Shown here: positions 10,785 through 21,804 of the stretch, one piece after another
Layout of the letters: each line of letters begins with the position of its first letter
Position numbering within the stretch: position 1 is the stretch's first letter
NCBI GenBank assembly: GCA_002682825.1
Contig: NOKP01000013.1
Span: 248,001-312,000, forward strand
Direction of reading: 5' to 3'
Source: Neonectria sp. B-13
Taxonomy: Eukaryota > Ascomycota > Sordariomycetes > Hypocreales > Nectriaceae
DNA length: 64,000 nt
Notes under the pieces: generated by a model
Seen by the model: only the letters and a program-made list of their open reading frames with translations
Database searches by the model: none
Told to the model about the DNA's origin: nothing
Translations under genes and position numbers: made by a program

Positions 10785-12419
10785 ATGTCTGCGATCTATA
10801 ATCTCGAACCACAGCCCACGGCGTCTGCGATTTTGCACACGAATCAAGGCGAACTCTCGGTCGAACTCTTCGCGAAGCAGACCCCGTTGACATGTCGAAA
10901 TTTCCTGCAACTCGCCCTCGACGGCTACTACGACAACACAATATTCCACCGGCTGGTACCCGGCTTCATTCTACAAGGTGGCGACCCTACCGGCACAGGT
11001 AACGGCGGAGAGTCCATCTATGATGGAGGGGCGCTCAGCGGCGACTTGGATCCTTGGCCCATGGACCAGCGCCGGGGGAAGAACGCAGGACCGACGGGAA
11101 TCAACTTCAAGGATGAATTCCATTCGCGACTCAAGTTCAACCGTCGCGGTCTGCTGGCCATGGCCAACGAATCGCGCCCCGATACCAACGGCAGTCAATT
11201 CTTCTTCACTCTCGACAAGACAGAGGAGCTGAACGGCAAGAACACTATATTCGGCCGGATTGAAGGCGATACCATCTACAACTTGGCGAAAATCGGCGAG
11301 TCAGAGGTCGACAGTGCGACAGAACGACCCACATACACGGTCAAGATTGAGAGGATCGAAATTCTGGTCAATCCGTTCGAGGACATGAAGAAGCGGGCGA
11401 GAGTTGCTGTGCAAGCACCAAGCAAATCGGCCGCGGTAAAAGACAAGAAGAAGAAAAGGAAGGGAGGCAAACAGCTACTCAGCTTTGGGGATGAAGAAGG
11501 CGACGAGGACGTGCCGGTTTTCAAGAAGGCCAAGTTCGACACAAGGCTGGTAATGGATGTGCCAGAAGAGGATTCGCAGCCCAAGGCGAAATCCTCAAAA
11601 CAGAAGGCCAAGAAGAAGGAGGAACCTCGTCCCAGGAGCGTAGCAGCGGAGTCGGAAGAGGACCAAGATGAGCAGAATCCAGTCCGGAAAACTCAAACAG
11701 AAAGGAAGCTCAGCTCTGCTCGTCACTACGATGAAGACCTGTCACCGGAGCCTGAAGCACCCAAGAAAACGGCATTGGAACAAGCCAACGAAGAGATTGC
11801 GGCGTTGAAAGCGTCGATGAGACGGACAATTCACAACGAGCAGCCGGTCGAAGAGAAGAAGAAGTCAGCACTCGAGTTAATGATTCCCGAAAACTCTATG
11901 CGAGCCCGGAAGCGCCGGCCTGGTGCCAATAATGCCACCGCTAGCGATGAGCAGAAGACACTTCGCATGTTGAAAGCCTTTCAGTCGAAGCTGGAAAAGG
12001 CCCCACCGAAAAAGGACAATGCGGTACCCCTGCACGAAGAACAAGAGCAGGAAGGCGGCGCGCAAGGCGAAGAGGGTGAGGCCAGTCTCTGTGATTTACA
12101 TTTCATCGCAAACTGCCAGAGCTGCACTTCCTGGGACAAACAAGGCAACGAAGACAGCGATGACGAGGGCTGGATGTCACACTCCCTTAGTTTCGCAGCG
12201 GATAAACTGGGCAAGGACCTCAGAAACCGAAAGAAGGGTGAAGATGAGCTGGTGGTTATCGACCCGCGTGAGAAGGCGCGGACGCTGAAGGAGGAGAAGC
12301 GGGCGGAGAGGGATGCCCGTCAAGGCAAGTCGGGGAGGGCATGGGATCAAGTCCGGGATCAAGCAAAGAATGCCCAGATGGCTCGGACTGCGTCTCTTGC
12401 GGGCAGAGGCGCAAAATAG
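10785..12419 (+). CDS. CWC27: Spliceosomal cyclophilin CWC27
   Basis: Role: CWC27 is a nuclear cyclophilin-fold protein of the activated spliceosome, where it partners Cwc22. This gene is a single exon encoding 544 residues. The N-terminus MSAIYNLEPQPTASAILHTN leads into a PPIase fold at about residues 10-190. Its landmarks are FHRLVPGFILQGGDPTG, a family-specific GGESIYDGG insert, and NGSQFFFTLDK. The tryptophan that binds cyclosporin in CypA is Glu here (ELNGKNTIFG), as in human CWC27, which lacks isomerase activity, so this protein is probably a structural binder. The rest is highly charged and low-complexity. Lys-rich runs (KDKKKKRKGGK and others) fit nuclear localisation, and an acidic/coiled segment follows. 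The C-terminus has the conserved-looking block GWMSHSLSFAADKLGKDL followed by VIDPREKARTLKEEKRAER. The call is firm for family and good for the symbol. Confidence 0.92.
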   Translation: MSAIYNLEPQPTASAILHTNQGELSVELFAKQTPLTCRNFLQLALDGYYDNTIFHRLVPGFILQGGDPTGTGNGGESIYDGGALSGDLDPWPMDQRRGKNAGPTGINFKDEFHSRLKFNRRGLLAMANESRPDTNGSQFFFTLDKTEELNGKNTIFGRIEGDTIYNLAKIGESEVDSATERPTYTVKIERIEILVNPFEDMKKRARVAVQAPSKSAAVKDKKKKRKGGKQLLSFGDEEGDEDVPVFKKAKFDTRLVMDVPEEDSQPKAKSSKQKAKKKEEPRPRSVAAESEEDQDEQNPVRKTQTERKLSSARHYDEDLSPEPEAPKKTALEQANEEIAALKASMRRTIHNEQPVEEKKKSALELMIPENSMRARKRRPGANNATASDEQKTLRMLKAFQSKLEKAPPKKDNAVPLHEEQEQEGGAQGEEGEASLCDLHFIANCQSCTSWDKQGNEDSDDEGWMSHSLSFAADKLGKDLRNRKKGEDELVVIDPREKARTLKEEKRAERDARQGKSGRAWDQVRDQAKNAQMARTASLAGRGAK

Positions 12420-12777
12420 AGGCCGGGATAGTTGTTGGTTGTATGCATAATGCCTGTATTGTAGGAGCTGTACAAGATTGTTATTGGTGGTCGATGACAT
12501 GACAATGGAGAGAAGCTGTGATACCCAGCAGAATGTACGGAGTAACCATGGTTCATATTGCACCTTGGGTTGATTGTGATGTCTATGTCCGTTTTCTGAC
12601 GTGACATTGTTCTGATTGTTTCTCCACACTGACAATGTGATGACGCACACGCTTCACAATTGCTTTGTTGGAGAAGAGTTCGCAGGGTAATTTCCCGAGA
12701 GAGTGAGACAACCAAGTGTGACAAACAGGGTTTTGTCCGCGGTTTACCGAGTCTCTATCATGATGAAGATAAGGGGA

Positions 12778-12783
12778 AATAAA
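12778..12783 (+). terminator. Possible poly(A) signal downstream of CWC27
   Basis: AATAAA lies 359 nt after the CWC27 stop. Fungal poly(A) signals are loose, so this is suggestive only. Confidence 0.25.
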
Positions 12784-12962
12784 GTTAAGCTGAGTAGATA
12801 CTCTACTGCGGTGTGTTCTCTCTGTACGAAGTAGCTGAGTTCACGGTTTCCGGCTTTACGGCCTGCCTTAGTTAGTCCTTAGCCTAGGTTAAAGAAGTCT
12901 CCACTAATCTGCATTAACTTTGGTGAAGTATCTGAGGGGCCGATAAAGACGTGTTTAATGTG

Positions 12963-12981
12963 TTATCTTATCGTCACGTGG
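12963..12981. promoter_or_regulatory. GATA repeat plus E-box element upstream of HSF1
   Basis: The site reads TTATCTTATCGTCACGTGG: two overlapping GATAA cores (on the minus strand) next to CACGTG. An 18-of-19 match occurs at 63067-63085, upstream of another gene. It lies about 950 bp before the HSF1 ATG, just before the CT-rich leader begins. The binding factors are inferred: a GATA factor and a bHLH of CBF1/CPF1 type. Confidence 0.5.
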
Positions 12982-13017
12982 AAACATCCTGGCATCGTGT
13001 GTCGCCAGGCGCCCTGA

Positions 13018-13910
13018 TTGGCCAGTCAGGATTCGACAATTGATCTTCGCCCGCCCCAAATGCTCCGGCGGGCCCTCAGCCTCTGCGACCGCCAACTCCG
13101 AGTTCATCATCACCACCTCGACCGATTTCACCGGCGCCGCCTGCTCCCGCCATCTCCGGTTTGCGCATCGCCTCGTCGCACGTTCTCTTGCGCACCAGAA
13201 ATGGGTCTCTCGTCCGACGACTCATTCCACACCTGATCAAGACACTTTTCGAGGCACCACCGCCCCGAATTAGCCAGCCTCAGCACCCGCAGCCTGTTCG
13301 CCAGGCTCGTTCGCGCACCCAAACGCCTGGGTTGCCTGCTCGCCCGCCGCATCGCCGCCTTACCCGTCACCTCGATAAAAAGCCCATAACACGAACAGTC
13401 ACATTGTCGATTTAAAGTGTCGGCCATCTCTTACACTTGGCTCTCTCTTTCTCCGCGATCCCGCCTCTCCCTACTCCGCCAAACGCAGGCTTCTCCAGTC
13501 TTTCGCCTGTTGGTTGAACAACGATAAGCAGCCGGGTTTCACCTCCTACGCGCGCAGGATTGTTTCTGAGTACCATTTCATCCACGAAACGAATCCCCTC
13601 CTTCCCGAGACATCCCAGCGACCATTCGATACCCGACAGAGACGCGACCGAGGACCGGTTTTCCGCACTGCGATCGCTGAAGCATTCATTCGCACCTTCT
13701 ATCGCACCTACCCGACTTTCGCACCTCGCCTCGGCAAAATTTGCGACCCGACTTGAGTTGACGCCAGAACACTCGAGAGGCAGCAAACCCATCGTAGCCT
13801 CAAATCACGACACACCGATACCAGGCATCGATAACGAGCCTACCCACTTTCAATCACACCCCACAGCTCTCATTGAGAGAGCGTACCTTGGTTCGCCCAG
13901 GTCCTTCCCT
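13018..13910 (+). other. Long CT-rich leader of the HSF1 gene, with an upstream ORF
   Basis: Nearly 900 bp of CT/CA-rich sequence precede the HSF1 ATG and look like transcribed leader. A short upstream frame runs from ATG at 13201 to TGA at 13236 (11 codons). A frame open upstream of and in phase with HSF1 lacks any ATG before 13911, so it does not extend the protein. An alternative explanation is an untranslated intron in the leader, which I could not place. Confidence 0.45.
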
Positions 13911-16255
13911 ATGTCGGCACCGAATCCCAGAAAACGAGGAGCTCCTGGTGCGGCGCCGATAGTGCCGATCCCGCAGCAGATGCAGCAGCCGTACGCGCCA
14001 GGGAACGGAGCGGGGGATCAGATGTTGCGATGGAACGGTATGGGTGATGCGAATGCGTTTGTCGACGCCAACGCGCATGCTGGCAACGCATACGGGCTGG
14101 TGCCGAACCAACCACAGTATCCCCAAGCGGTTCCCACGCCCTCCAACACCCTCGCTCGGCGACAGATGAATCAGGCTCTGGTGCCAACTAACCCGCGGAC
14201 GAATTTCGATGGTTCTACTGACCCATGGGGTAATTTTGTTGGGGACGAGAACTCGCTCCTCCAACAAAGCCCCGCCGAGACCATGACGGAACAGGAAAAT
14301 CTCGATTTGTTGGAGGACATGGCTCAGAAGGCCAAGAGGGAGTCCCAAGCGAAGCGCAAACAGATTCCTCCATTTGTGCAGAAACTAAGCAGGTAAGCTG
14401 TACCCCGGCGAATTCACCACCTTCACCCTCTAACGAGTTTAGTTTTCTGGAGGAGCGCAAGAACGAAGAGTTGATTCGATGGTCAGAGAAGGGCGACTCT
14501 TTCATCGTTCTTGATGAAGATGAATTCGCCAAAACTCTAATTCCAGAGCTGTTTAAGCACAACAACTATGCATCTTTTGTGAGACAACTCAACATGTACG
14601 GCTTCCACAAGCGCGTGGGACTTTCGGATAACTCGATGCGGGCAAGCGAGCGCAAGAACAAAAGCCCCAGCGAATATTCCAACCCGTATTTCAGGCGAGG
14701 CCACCCCAACTTGCTGTGGTTGATTAACAAGCCCAAGGGCGGAAGCAAGGCCAAGAAGGGCAACAAGAGCGGCGATGGAGAAAATGACAGCGAGGACGAC
14801 GTAGGACCTGAGGAGGTGCTTGGTCAAGGGCTCAACACCTCCAACATTCCGACGGGACGGTCTTTGCCCGCTGCAGAATCTCAGGCAGCGCCAAAGAAGG
14901 AGATGGTTGTCATACGAGAGGAACTGAACAAGGTGCGCGACCAACAAAAGCTGATCCTCAATGCCATTAATCGGCTACAGCGGAACAACAACGATCTGTA
15001 CAGCCAGGCCGTCATGTTCCAGAACCAGCACGACCGACACCAGAACTCGATCAACGCCATTCTCAACTTTCTTGCCAACGTTTTCAGGAAGACGCTGGAG
15101 GACCAGGGGAACACGCAGAATGTCAGTGACATCATCTCGAGCATGATTTCGAGTCAAGGACAGCAGCCTGCGCAGCACAGCAGCGTCATCGATCTGGGGG
15201 ATTTCATCCAATCGCAGATGGACCCGACGGCATCGTTTGGGACAACCCATAAGAAGTCGCGTGGATTACTTCCACCCATCCCCAATCAGAACCAGAACCA
15301 GAACCAGAACCAGAATCAGCACCAGCAAAACCAGCATCAGCAAAACCAGCACCAGCAAAACCAGCACCAAAACAATCGAACCCAATCCAGGACTCCATCT
15401 TCTACGGCGGGCAGTACGTATCAACCTGTCGCTCACCACAACCCTGAGATGGGCCATGTCACGGAGCTTGTCGAAGGTTCCCCATCAGACACAGCTTCCC
15501 CAAGTCTTCGCCAGGAGCTGGAGGCAAATCCTCACGAGCGGATGATGAAAATCATCAACGACCACAATGCAACCAACGCCCACGGACTAGATCTCCCAGA
15601 GGCCGCTGAGCTTGTGGCTAACGCGCCGAACACTCTAAACAATGACCAAAGAAGCAAGCTGGTCAACTTCATGGCGGGCCAATCCTCGTCTGGGTCCTCG
15701 TCCCGGCCTATTCCCGTCACCTCCAACCCTTCTATGGACCTGCCGCCGATGCCCTCAACTTCGGTTTCTCCGCCCCCGGTCGAAACCAACCCTGCACCGT
15801 CGCTATCACCCATCATGCAGTCCCCAATGGCGCCACCCTCTTTGCACCAGATTGGCTCGAACCAGGTTGACCTAGAACAGCTCCAACGCCTACAAAGCGA
15901 GCAAGATGCCAAGATTAGCGAGCTGGGTTCGCTGCTCGGGCCTCTCAGCCCCTCTGGGCACATCCCTGGTCTTGGCGAAAACGCCGAGGCCTACTTTGAC
16001 CCTCCCCCGGTAGACCTCGATCAATACTTTGACAGCAACGCATTCCTCAACGATAGCACTTTTGGTGGCGACGGCAACGATTTTAACTTCACCCTTGACC
16101 CGGACCCAAACCACTTGCTGAGACCAAGCCGGGACCTTGGTGGGGGTGGCATCACCAACACGCCAAGTCCAGCTGGCACTGAAGAGATCCCTCGGGGTGA
16201 CTTGGGATATGATGGCAGCTCCGATCGTGGTATTAAGCGACAGCGTGTGGGCTGA
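13911..16255 (+). CDS. HSF1: Heat shock transcription factor HSF1
   Basis: Role: nuclear trimeric activator that binds nGAAn repeats and drives chaperone genes. The predicted protein has 764 residues from two exons (13911-14392, 14443-16255; 50-bp intron inside the DNA-binding domain). The N-terminus is MSAPNPRKRGAPG. The winged-helix HSF domain spans about residues 152-263 and includes FIVLDEDEFAKTLIPELFKH, the recognition helix NYASFVRQLNMYGFHK, and NPYFRRGHPNLLWLINKP. A heptad-rich oligomerisation region follows at about 305-375 (IREELNKVRDQQKLILNAIN onward). Residues about 442-473 are an almost pure Gln/Asn/His tract encoded by a hexanucleotide-like repeat. The C-terminal 280 residues are rich in Ser/Pro with acidic patches (DNDFNFTLDPDP-like), fitting an activation domain. 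It could be confused with SKN7, but no receiver domain is present. The start is the first in-frame ATG. Confidence 0.93.
15283..15375 (+). repeat. Coding AACCAG-type repeat (Gln/Asn tract of HSF1)
   Basis: There is a run of imperfect AACCAG units, then four units of the type CAGCACCAGCAAAAC. They encode alternating Asn-Gln and then His-Gln-Gln-Asn-Gln repeats. Length polymorphism between strains is likely for such a repeat, which is inference. Confidence 0.9.
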
Positions 16256-17172
16256 GATATGATGATTAGAGGCAATGCCATGTTATTGTCGGGAGGGAGG
16301 CAGGACACGGCTTCCATCCTTTTCAGCATCAGTCAGTTGCCTTTGCAACTGATTTGAGGGTTTACGCGGCGACATACACCTTTAATCCTGTCTTGTTGGA
16401 CGTCTGAGCGGTTGCTTTTGATTTGTGCGCATATTTGACACATTCGTCTAGATAGACGCGAGCGCATGGATATTATGATACGCTCTGGGTCGTCCCAGAA
16501 TAACGGGACGAGGGGACGATGGGAAGTAAAAACGGCCGGATGGAGACCTTAGGCAACGAGCGAACATATGGAGCGGCAAGACAGATATATGATATATGTT
16601 CCTGGACATGGGCACCAGGTTTCATAGACTTTACAGAGCAGGTGTTTTGTATTGAATAAAGCGTTCCCTTGGATCGTCGGACGACTGATCGTCGGAAGAT
16701 GAAGAGACATGTTAACTCTGCTAAGCCAGAGGATTGCGTCCTTGCAACTTTCGATTAATGCTGCACATAACTTGCCTGAAACTTTGGACCTATCTGATTT
16801 GGACTTGAGGGAGCTAATCGAAATAGTGTAGATGTCAAAGTAGTATTGCCTGTTACCTTGCCTATATAGTCTACCTGCACGTTACATCAACCGCACATGT
16901 AGGTTTATTCGAAGGCCAACGGTATCTCCATTTTATGTCCGTCTTCGCGTCCGTTTTTAGAGTGTGGCGATGTATCAGGTGCGGGCGATGGGTGTAACGC
17001 TACTGAAAGTCTGATAGCGTGGTAGAGATGGTTGCAACTCTATCTGACACCAGCGTCATCCGGACTTGCCTTAGATCCTCGAGATGACAAAGGAAAACAA
17101 ATCCCGCGATTTGGATGATGGTTTGTGGGGGTTGGCCTTGTGGCGCATCCAGGTTCGTGAAGAGTTTTCAGT
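16256..17172. other. Intergenic region between HSF1 and the transcription factor gene
   Basis: Its first part is the 3' untranslated region of HSF1. I see no gene. I searched it by eye in all frames for a binuclear zinc-cluster exon belonging to the downstream gene and found none. Confidence 0.5.
16655..16660 (+). terminator. Possible poly(A) signal of HSF1
   Basis: AATAAA occurs 400 nt after the HSF1 stop in a T/G-rich setting. Weak evidence on its own. Confidence 0.3.
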
Positions 17173-17364
17173 TTGATTCATGTTGCAGCCACCTCGTTTC
17201 CTTTGGAACAGCCGATACTGCCGGCTTTCAAGTTGAACCTCGGTCCTTGTATACTCTTCCTAAACCGCCATTCTCCCGATATTACTTGCACAGAGCGAGA
17301 CGCGGTAGACGACATCATCGTGAGAACTGCATCCGCGCCGGGCTCATCCATACGCGGGTCCAAG

Positions 17365-19675
17365 ATGGTTCACCATCCTAGAGCATTTGAAGGGTGAGTG
17401 GAAATACCACCGCCCAACTCCAATGTACGCCAACACCAAGATACCACAGCCAACGACGTGTCAAAGCGACGGGAAAACGGCCGACATTGCCGGAGAATCC
17501 TGCTTTAGTTCCCCCTCCCCAGAAATACAGCCAGGCATCGCCGTCTACGACAGTGAGCCCGGTGTCAGGCGACTATGGCGCTGGTGCGATGCTCTTGGTA
17601 GGTCACAATGAGATGGCGATACCAGCAAACGCAGCCCATATCTCTCCGCCTGCAAGCAACTATCGAGGCGTGAAGCGAGAGCTGGAAGCCGACGATTGCG
17701 CCGGGCTGCATCGTCCGCACAAACAGAAGCCAGCGCCAACTGCCAGTTCCGACTCGGTCGACGCAGAGGCGTCCGAGTTCATCAAATTCGAGCTCGACCA
17801 GAGTAGAGACCTCTTGCGTAACAGGCGGAATATTCTGGAAGCTGCGCTGTGGTTTGTGAACCGGGTTTCTCATCGATCTAACGAAGCCGTGGCGGTAGAT
17901 GAGACAGCATGCGCGATCAGTCCATCATCTCTGCCTCCATTTGCTCCAGAAGCACTGTTCTTGTTGGTTCGAGGTGAGATCCCCGAAGAGGCGTTTCTTA
18001 ACCATGTTCTAACAATGCTGCTAGAGGTATTGAGCGCTTCCGCAAGCACAAACAAGTACCAGTTCCCAGACCATGTCCTCCCCAGGACTCTGGAGAGGAT
18101 GGCCATCGCCCTTGTCGACGGCACAGTGAGCGGCCAAGCTGTAGTCGAGTATCGGGTCTGCGTCTGTTTCAAGACCTACATCTTGTTTAGCATGTGGCGA
18201 GCTTTGGACGATGGCGATGTACTATTAAAGGAGCACATCAGGTCTTCCCGGAACAGATATCGCGATCTTACGCTGCAAGCCTTGAGCAGCATAAGCATGA
18301 TGGCCCAGCCGACTATTGGACTCTGCCAAGCTCTGGTCGCTGGCGTAAGGACATCTCACTCCTTTGACACTACTACACCGTAGCTAACGACTCAAGTGTA
18401 TATTCGCGCACATCATCGGCGACACATCCAGGAGCTGGAATCTCGTCGCTTACGCCAGCCGTGTCCTGGTCGCCCTTGGCTACCACAAGGCAGAGAACTC
18501 GGCAAATGCCCCAAAGACGGAAGAGGAGTATGAGACCCAGAGCTGCATATTCTGGTGCTTTATTATGGATAGGCTTCTCTCAATGCATCTCGGACGGCCG
18601 CCGTCACTGCCAAATCTGGATGTCAACAGGGCGTGGCTGTCGCATCCGGACTTGTCTGATCAACTGGTTGTGATCGCCGACCTCCTGGTGGATTTTGCAT
18701 GTATCCAAGATATGGTTCTATCTTGGAGAGACTCGAACCGACGGAAGGGAAGCGTAGATTGCATTGAAGCCGGACCGTCAATCGCGGCCATCCAGCACCG
18801 CATGAGTGGCATATTGGTCAAGATCAACAACGTCAGTCGTCTCGTCTGCCACATGAACGGGTCTCTAACTACTATAGGCACGGCAAACACTTCCAGATGG
18901 CGTCCGGGTTATGATACTCTCCCTGGATTTTGCTTATTTCTCTCTCGACACCACAATCCTGCGACTGAGTCCCTGCGTCGCTTCTGACCCAGACACCCGT
19001 CAGAGGTGCTTGACTTCGGCTCGCGATGCACTCCGTGCGCTGTCTACGTTGCAGGAGGTGGAATCACGCCAACACTATGGTGCGGTCAAGGAGGACTATC
19101 CATCTTTCCTTGCCTGGTGAGTCCCAGTGTGATGTATGTCTTTCGGGCCCCCTGGTTAACTGTCTCGATCGCTTAGGACGATACATGCCTATCCGCTGTG
19201 CCCTTTCTTCGTTGTCTTCTGCAACGTCGTAAGCACATCCTCCGCGCAGGACTTCCAATTAATACAAAGGGTTGCCGATGGGCTCGCTCCATACACCGCT
19301 GGAAACAAGGCGGTCAAACGACTATATGAGCTTTGCTCCAAGCTGGTTGAGCTCTGCAGTCCTTCTTTTCAGTCACCTGGTGGTGTGCTGCAAGCAGCAA
19401 CAACCTATAGACCATATGGGACACCGCCTTCCGGGGCCACAGCTAATTCAAGAGCCAACACGCTCTTCACTCTCGATACTTCTCACCTAGGGAATGGTGC
19501 GATACTGCAACAGCACTATTCCCTGGGCACACGTGGTAGCAACAGCAGCGACGTACACCAGACAGCAACGTCGTTCACCGAGTTTGCCATGGACAGCTCG
19601 TCTCTGTGGACTGATAACACCATGATGGGGTTGTTCAATTACGAGCCGAGCCTAAGCTGGCTTAATGGGCCGTAA
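17365..19675 (+). CDS. Fungal transcription factor with middle homology region, no zinc cluster seen
   Basis: Predicted 698 residues. Exons are 17365-17393, 17450-18344, 18397-18831, 18878-19116 and 19177-19675. Introns are 56, 52, 46 and 60 bp, all GT-AG, and the total is in frame. The N-terminal part is basic and Pro/Ser-rich (RRVKATGKRP, then KRELE and HRPHKQKP). The body matches the fungal-specific transcription factor domain: an SWNLVAYASRVLVALGYHK helix, the ETQSCIFWCFIMDRLLSMHL signature and LGRPPSLP. The C-terminus is Ser/Thr/Asn-rich and ends in SSLWTDNTMMGLFNYEPSLS, an activation-like tail. No CxxCxxxxxxC binuclear cluster is visible upstream or inside. The start is uncertain: ATG at 17365 gives MVHHPRAFEG, and an in-frame ATG at 17173 would add 64 residues without a zinc cluster. 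Target genes are unknown. Confidence 0.72.
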
Positions 19676-21317
19676 GGGATTGCTGAGAGTGTCGGCAGAC
19701 TCCGGAATCGTTTATGTTGTGTAAAATTTAGGAGCGTACATCTTAGAAGTTCCTTTGAGGCGTTTAGTTTCTCACGGCTTGGAGCACGCCTGATTCTCGA
19801 ATGCTGAAATCCCTTTTGCAGAACACTATCGTATGCAATGCAACTACACAGCCCCATCGACCCTAGGGCCTTGCAGGTGCGTTCTGGTATTAGAGCATGG
19901 CAAACAAAGGTGAACGCGCCTTTCAGTGTTGCTAGACTACATCCAGTTATCCTCTGTAAATCACCCGATAGCCTATTTAACTGGTTTCCAGTACTTGAGA
20001 ACAGTGGACATAGCCAACCGTCTATGAAAGCTTTCAGGGAAGGATGCCAGATCTGCTTGTAGGGCTGTCAGGGCGGCCATTGGAGACGCACGAAGATAAC
20101 CTACTCCGTCGCGCATGCTGGCAGGCCCGAAGCCTTGGGAGATTGGGTGCATCACGAGGCCAAACAGACGCACAAGGTGCATATGTCAACACCAGGCGCG
20201 AGCATCATCACCATCGCCGCAGATAGACAGAGGACTCATACAGCGATCGATTGGAGCCACGACAGCCTGCTCCAGGCGCATGAACGGCACCAGTCACTTG
20301 GTTCCGGGCCTCCGATTCGCGCGACCCCCTAGAGAGAAAGTTGGCCGCAGGATAGGGCCAAGCTGAAAGCATGCATATATTGCATTTTCCAAAACACAAG
20401 GAGTCGACAGGGCATTGGTCGCCCAGTCGGTGGCCACCGGTTTGAGGCTGCGGCGCTGAGAAGCTGCCACCACCAGCATCCCCTTCCCTTCCCTTCCCTT
20501 GTTGGTTCATCACTTGCACTCACCTTGTCACCCTCCATCTCGTTCAACCCTGGGCGCCTCGACGGGAGTCGTCGTTGTGTACGACTGCAACGGTCCCTTC
20601 CAAGTCAAGTCAGTCCCGCCAGTCACCTCATCTCGTACCCATGACGGTCGCGGTATAGCACGGCGCAATACACAACAATACACGACACCATAAAACATCA
20701 ACACCTCAGAAACGCGGACTGGCACGTAGATGGACGGCACGACAGGCGGCTGAACGGGGACACTGTCTGTCACTTGTCATCTCGGCGTGCTTTGCGGGCC
20801 GGGGCGTGTTCGACCCGTTACCCGTCCGATCCCCATCTCCCACTCTCCCTCGCTTGCCCCGGCCGAACGCAGCAAATTAATTCGCCTTCTTTTCCCTCAG
20901 CTGCGCCGTATTACGGCGGGTTGCCAGTTCCCGGCCTTGTTTCCCCAGGGAGGTGGTCCTCGACAGGGGCCTTGGTCGCGCAGCTGGCGGCATATGTGTA
21001 ACAGTCGTACCGCGGCTCAGGTCAAGAACTGCTTGCGCGCGGATTGATAGTAATCGCCATGGGTGAAGTATCGGCGAGGTATTCGGGGGTTTGCCCATTG
21101 CCTGGTCGACACCCACGCCGTTCCAGCCCTATCAAAGCGTCGCCCATCGTCGCCAGGGGGTGGCCAGTAGAAGCGCTTTCCGTCCATAGTAGCAGTATTA
21201 CTTCGTACATCGTATGTACGGACGGCAAGGCATGGGTGTCCGGGGTGAGCGAGATGAGGTGCGGCATCTACAGCCACTCAAAACGACTGCGATCTCCCAT
21301 CACCGCTGAGCCGGGTG

Positions 21318-21804
21318 TCAGGGCGCCCTGTTGAGAGAGCCGACGGAGGAACGAAATTGCGCCTGTGCCGGCCCTGCTCCAAGACAAGCTCGCTCTTGGC
21401 CCAGCGGTAGACGGAGACTGTAATCGTCAATGAATTCGCTGAAATCAACGCTTTGTCCCTTGGCGTGCGATAGCTCATGGTGCAAGATGGGTCTGTTGGC
21501 ACGTAGCCACGTACGTATTCGCACGTCCGAACAGGAGATTGCTGATTGCAAGCCACCTCAGTCCCCACGCATCGGTTTCAGCTCCACCAGAAGTGTTTCC
21601 TATCAGCTGGGCTTCCGTTCGGAGTAAGATACCGTCTGAGAAGCCAGGGATATCCGTCCCGTCGCAAAGCAAGGTTTTGACGGAGTTGGGCGGAAAGCAA
21701 CCAACATTGGCGCCTCGCGTTGAGGAGGGGGGTAGGAAACTTGGAGCTCCTATCGGGGAATTTGGCCTAGTCGCCCTGGATAACGATCTCCCGCAATTGC
21801 CCAC
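21318..21804 (-). pseudogene. Possible decayed metallopeptidase-like gene
   Basis: Two overlapping minus-strand frames look locally protein-like but do not join. The upstream one contains NSVKTLLCDGTDIPGFSDG and then LLRTEAQLIGNTSGGAETDA, stopping soon after 21475. The downstream one contains an HExxH zinc-binding motif (HELSH, codons at 21465-21479) inside ILHHELSHAKGQ and then FSEFIDDYS. A frameshift between them would fit a broken secreted zinc metallopeptidase. HExxH can occur by chance, no third ligand is visible, and a family cannot be named, so this is a weak call. Confidence 0.18.

Noticed and set aside
13560..13910. N-terminal extension of HSF1
   Set aside because: The frame is open, but it has no ATG before 13911 and its translation is leader-like.
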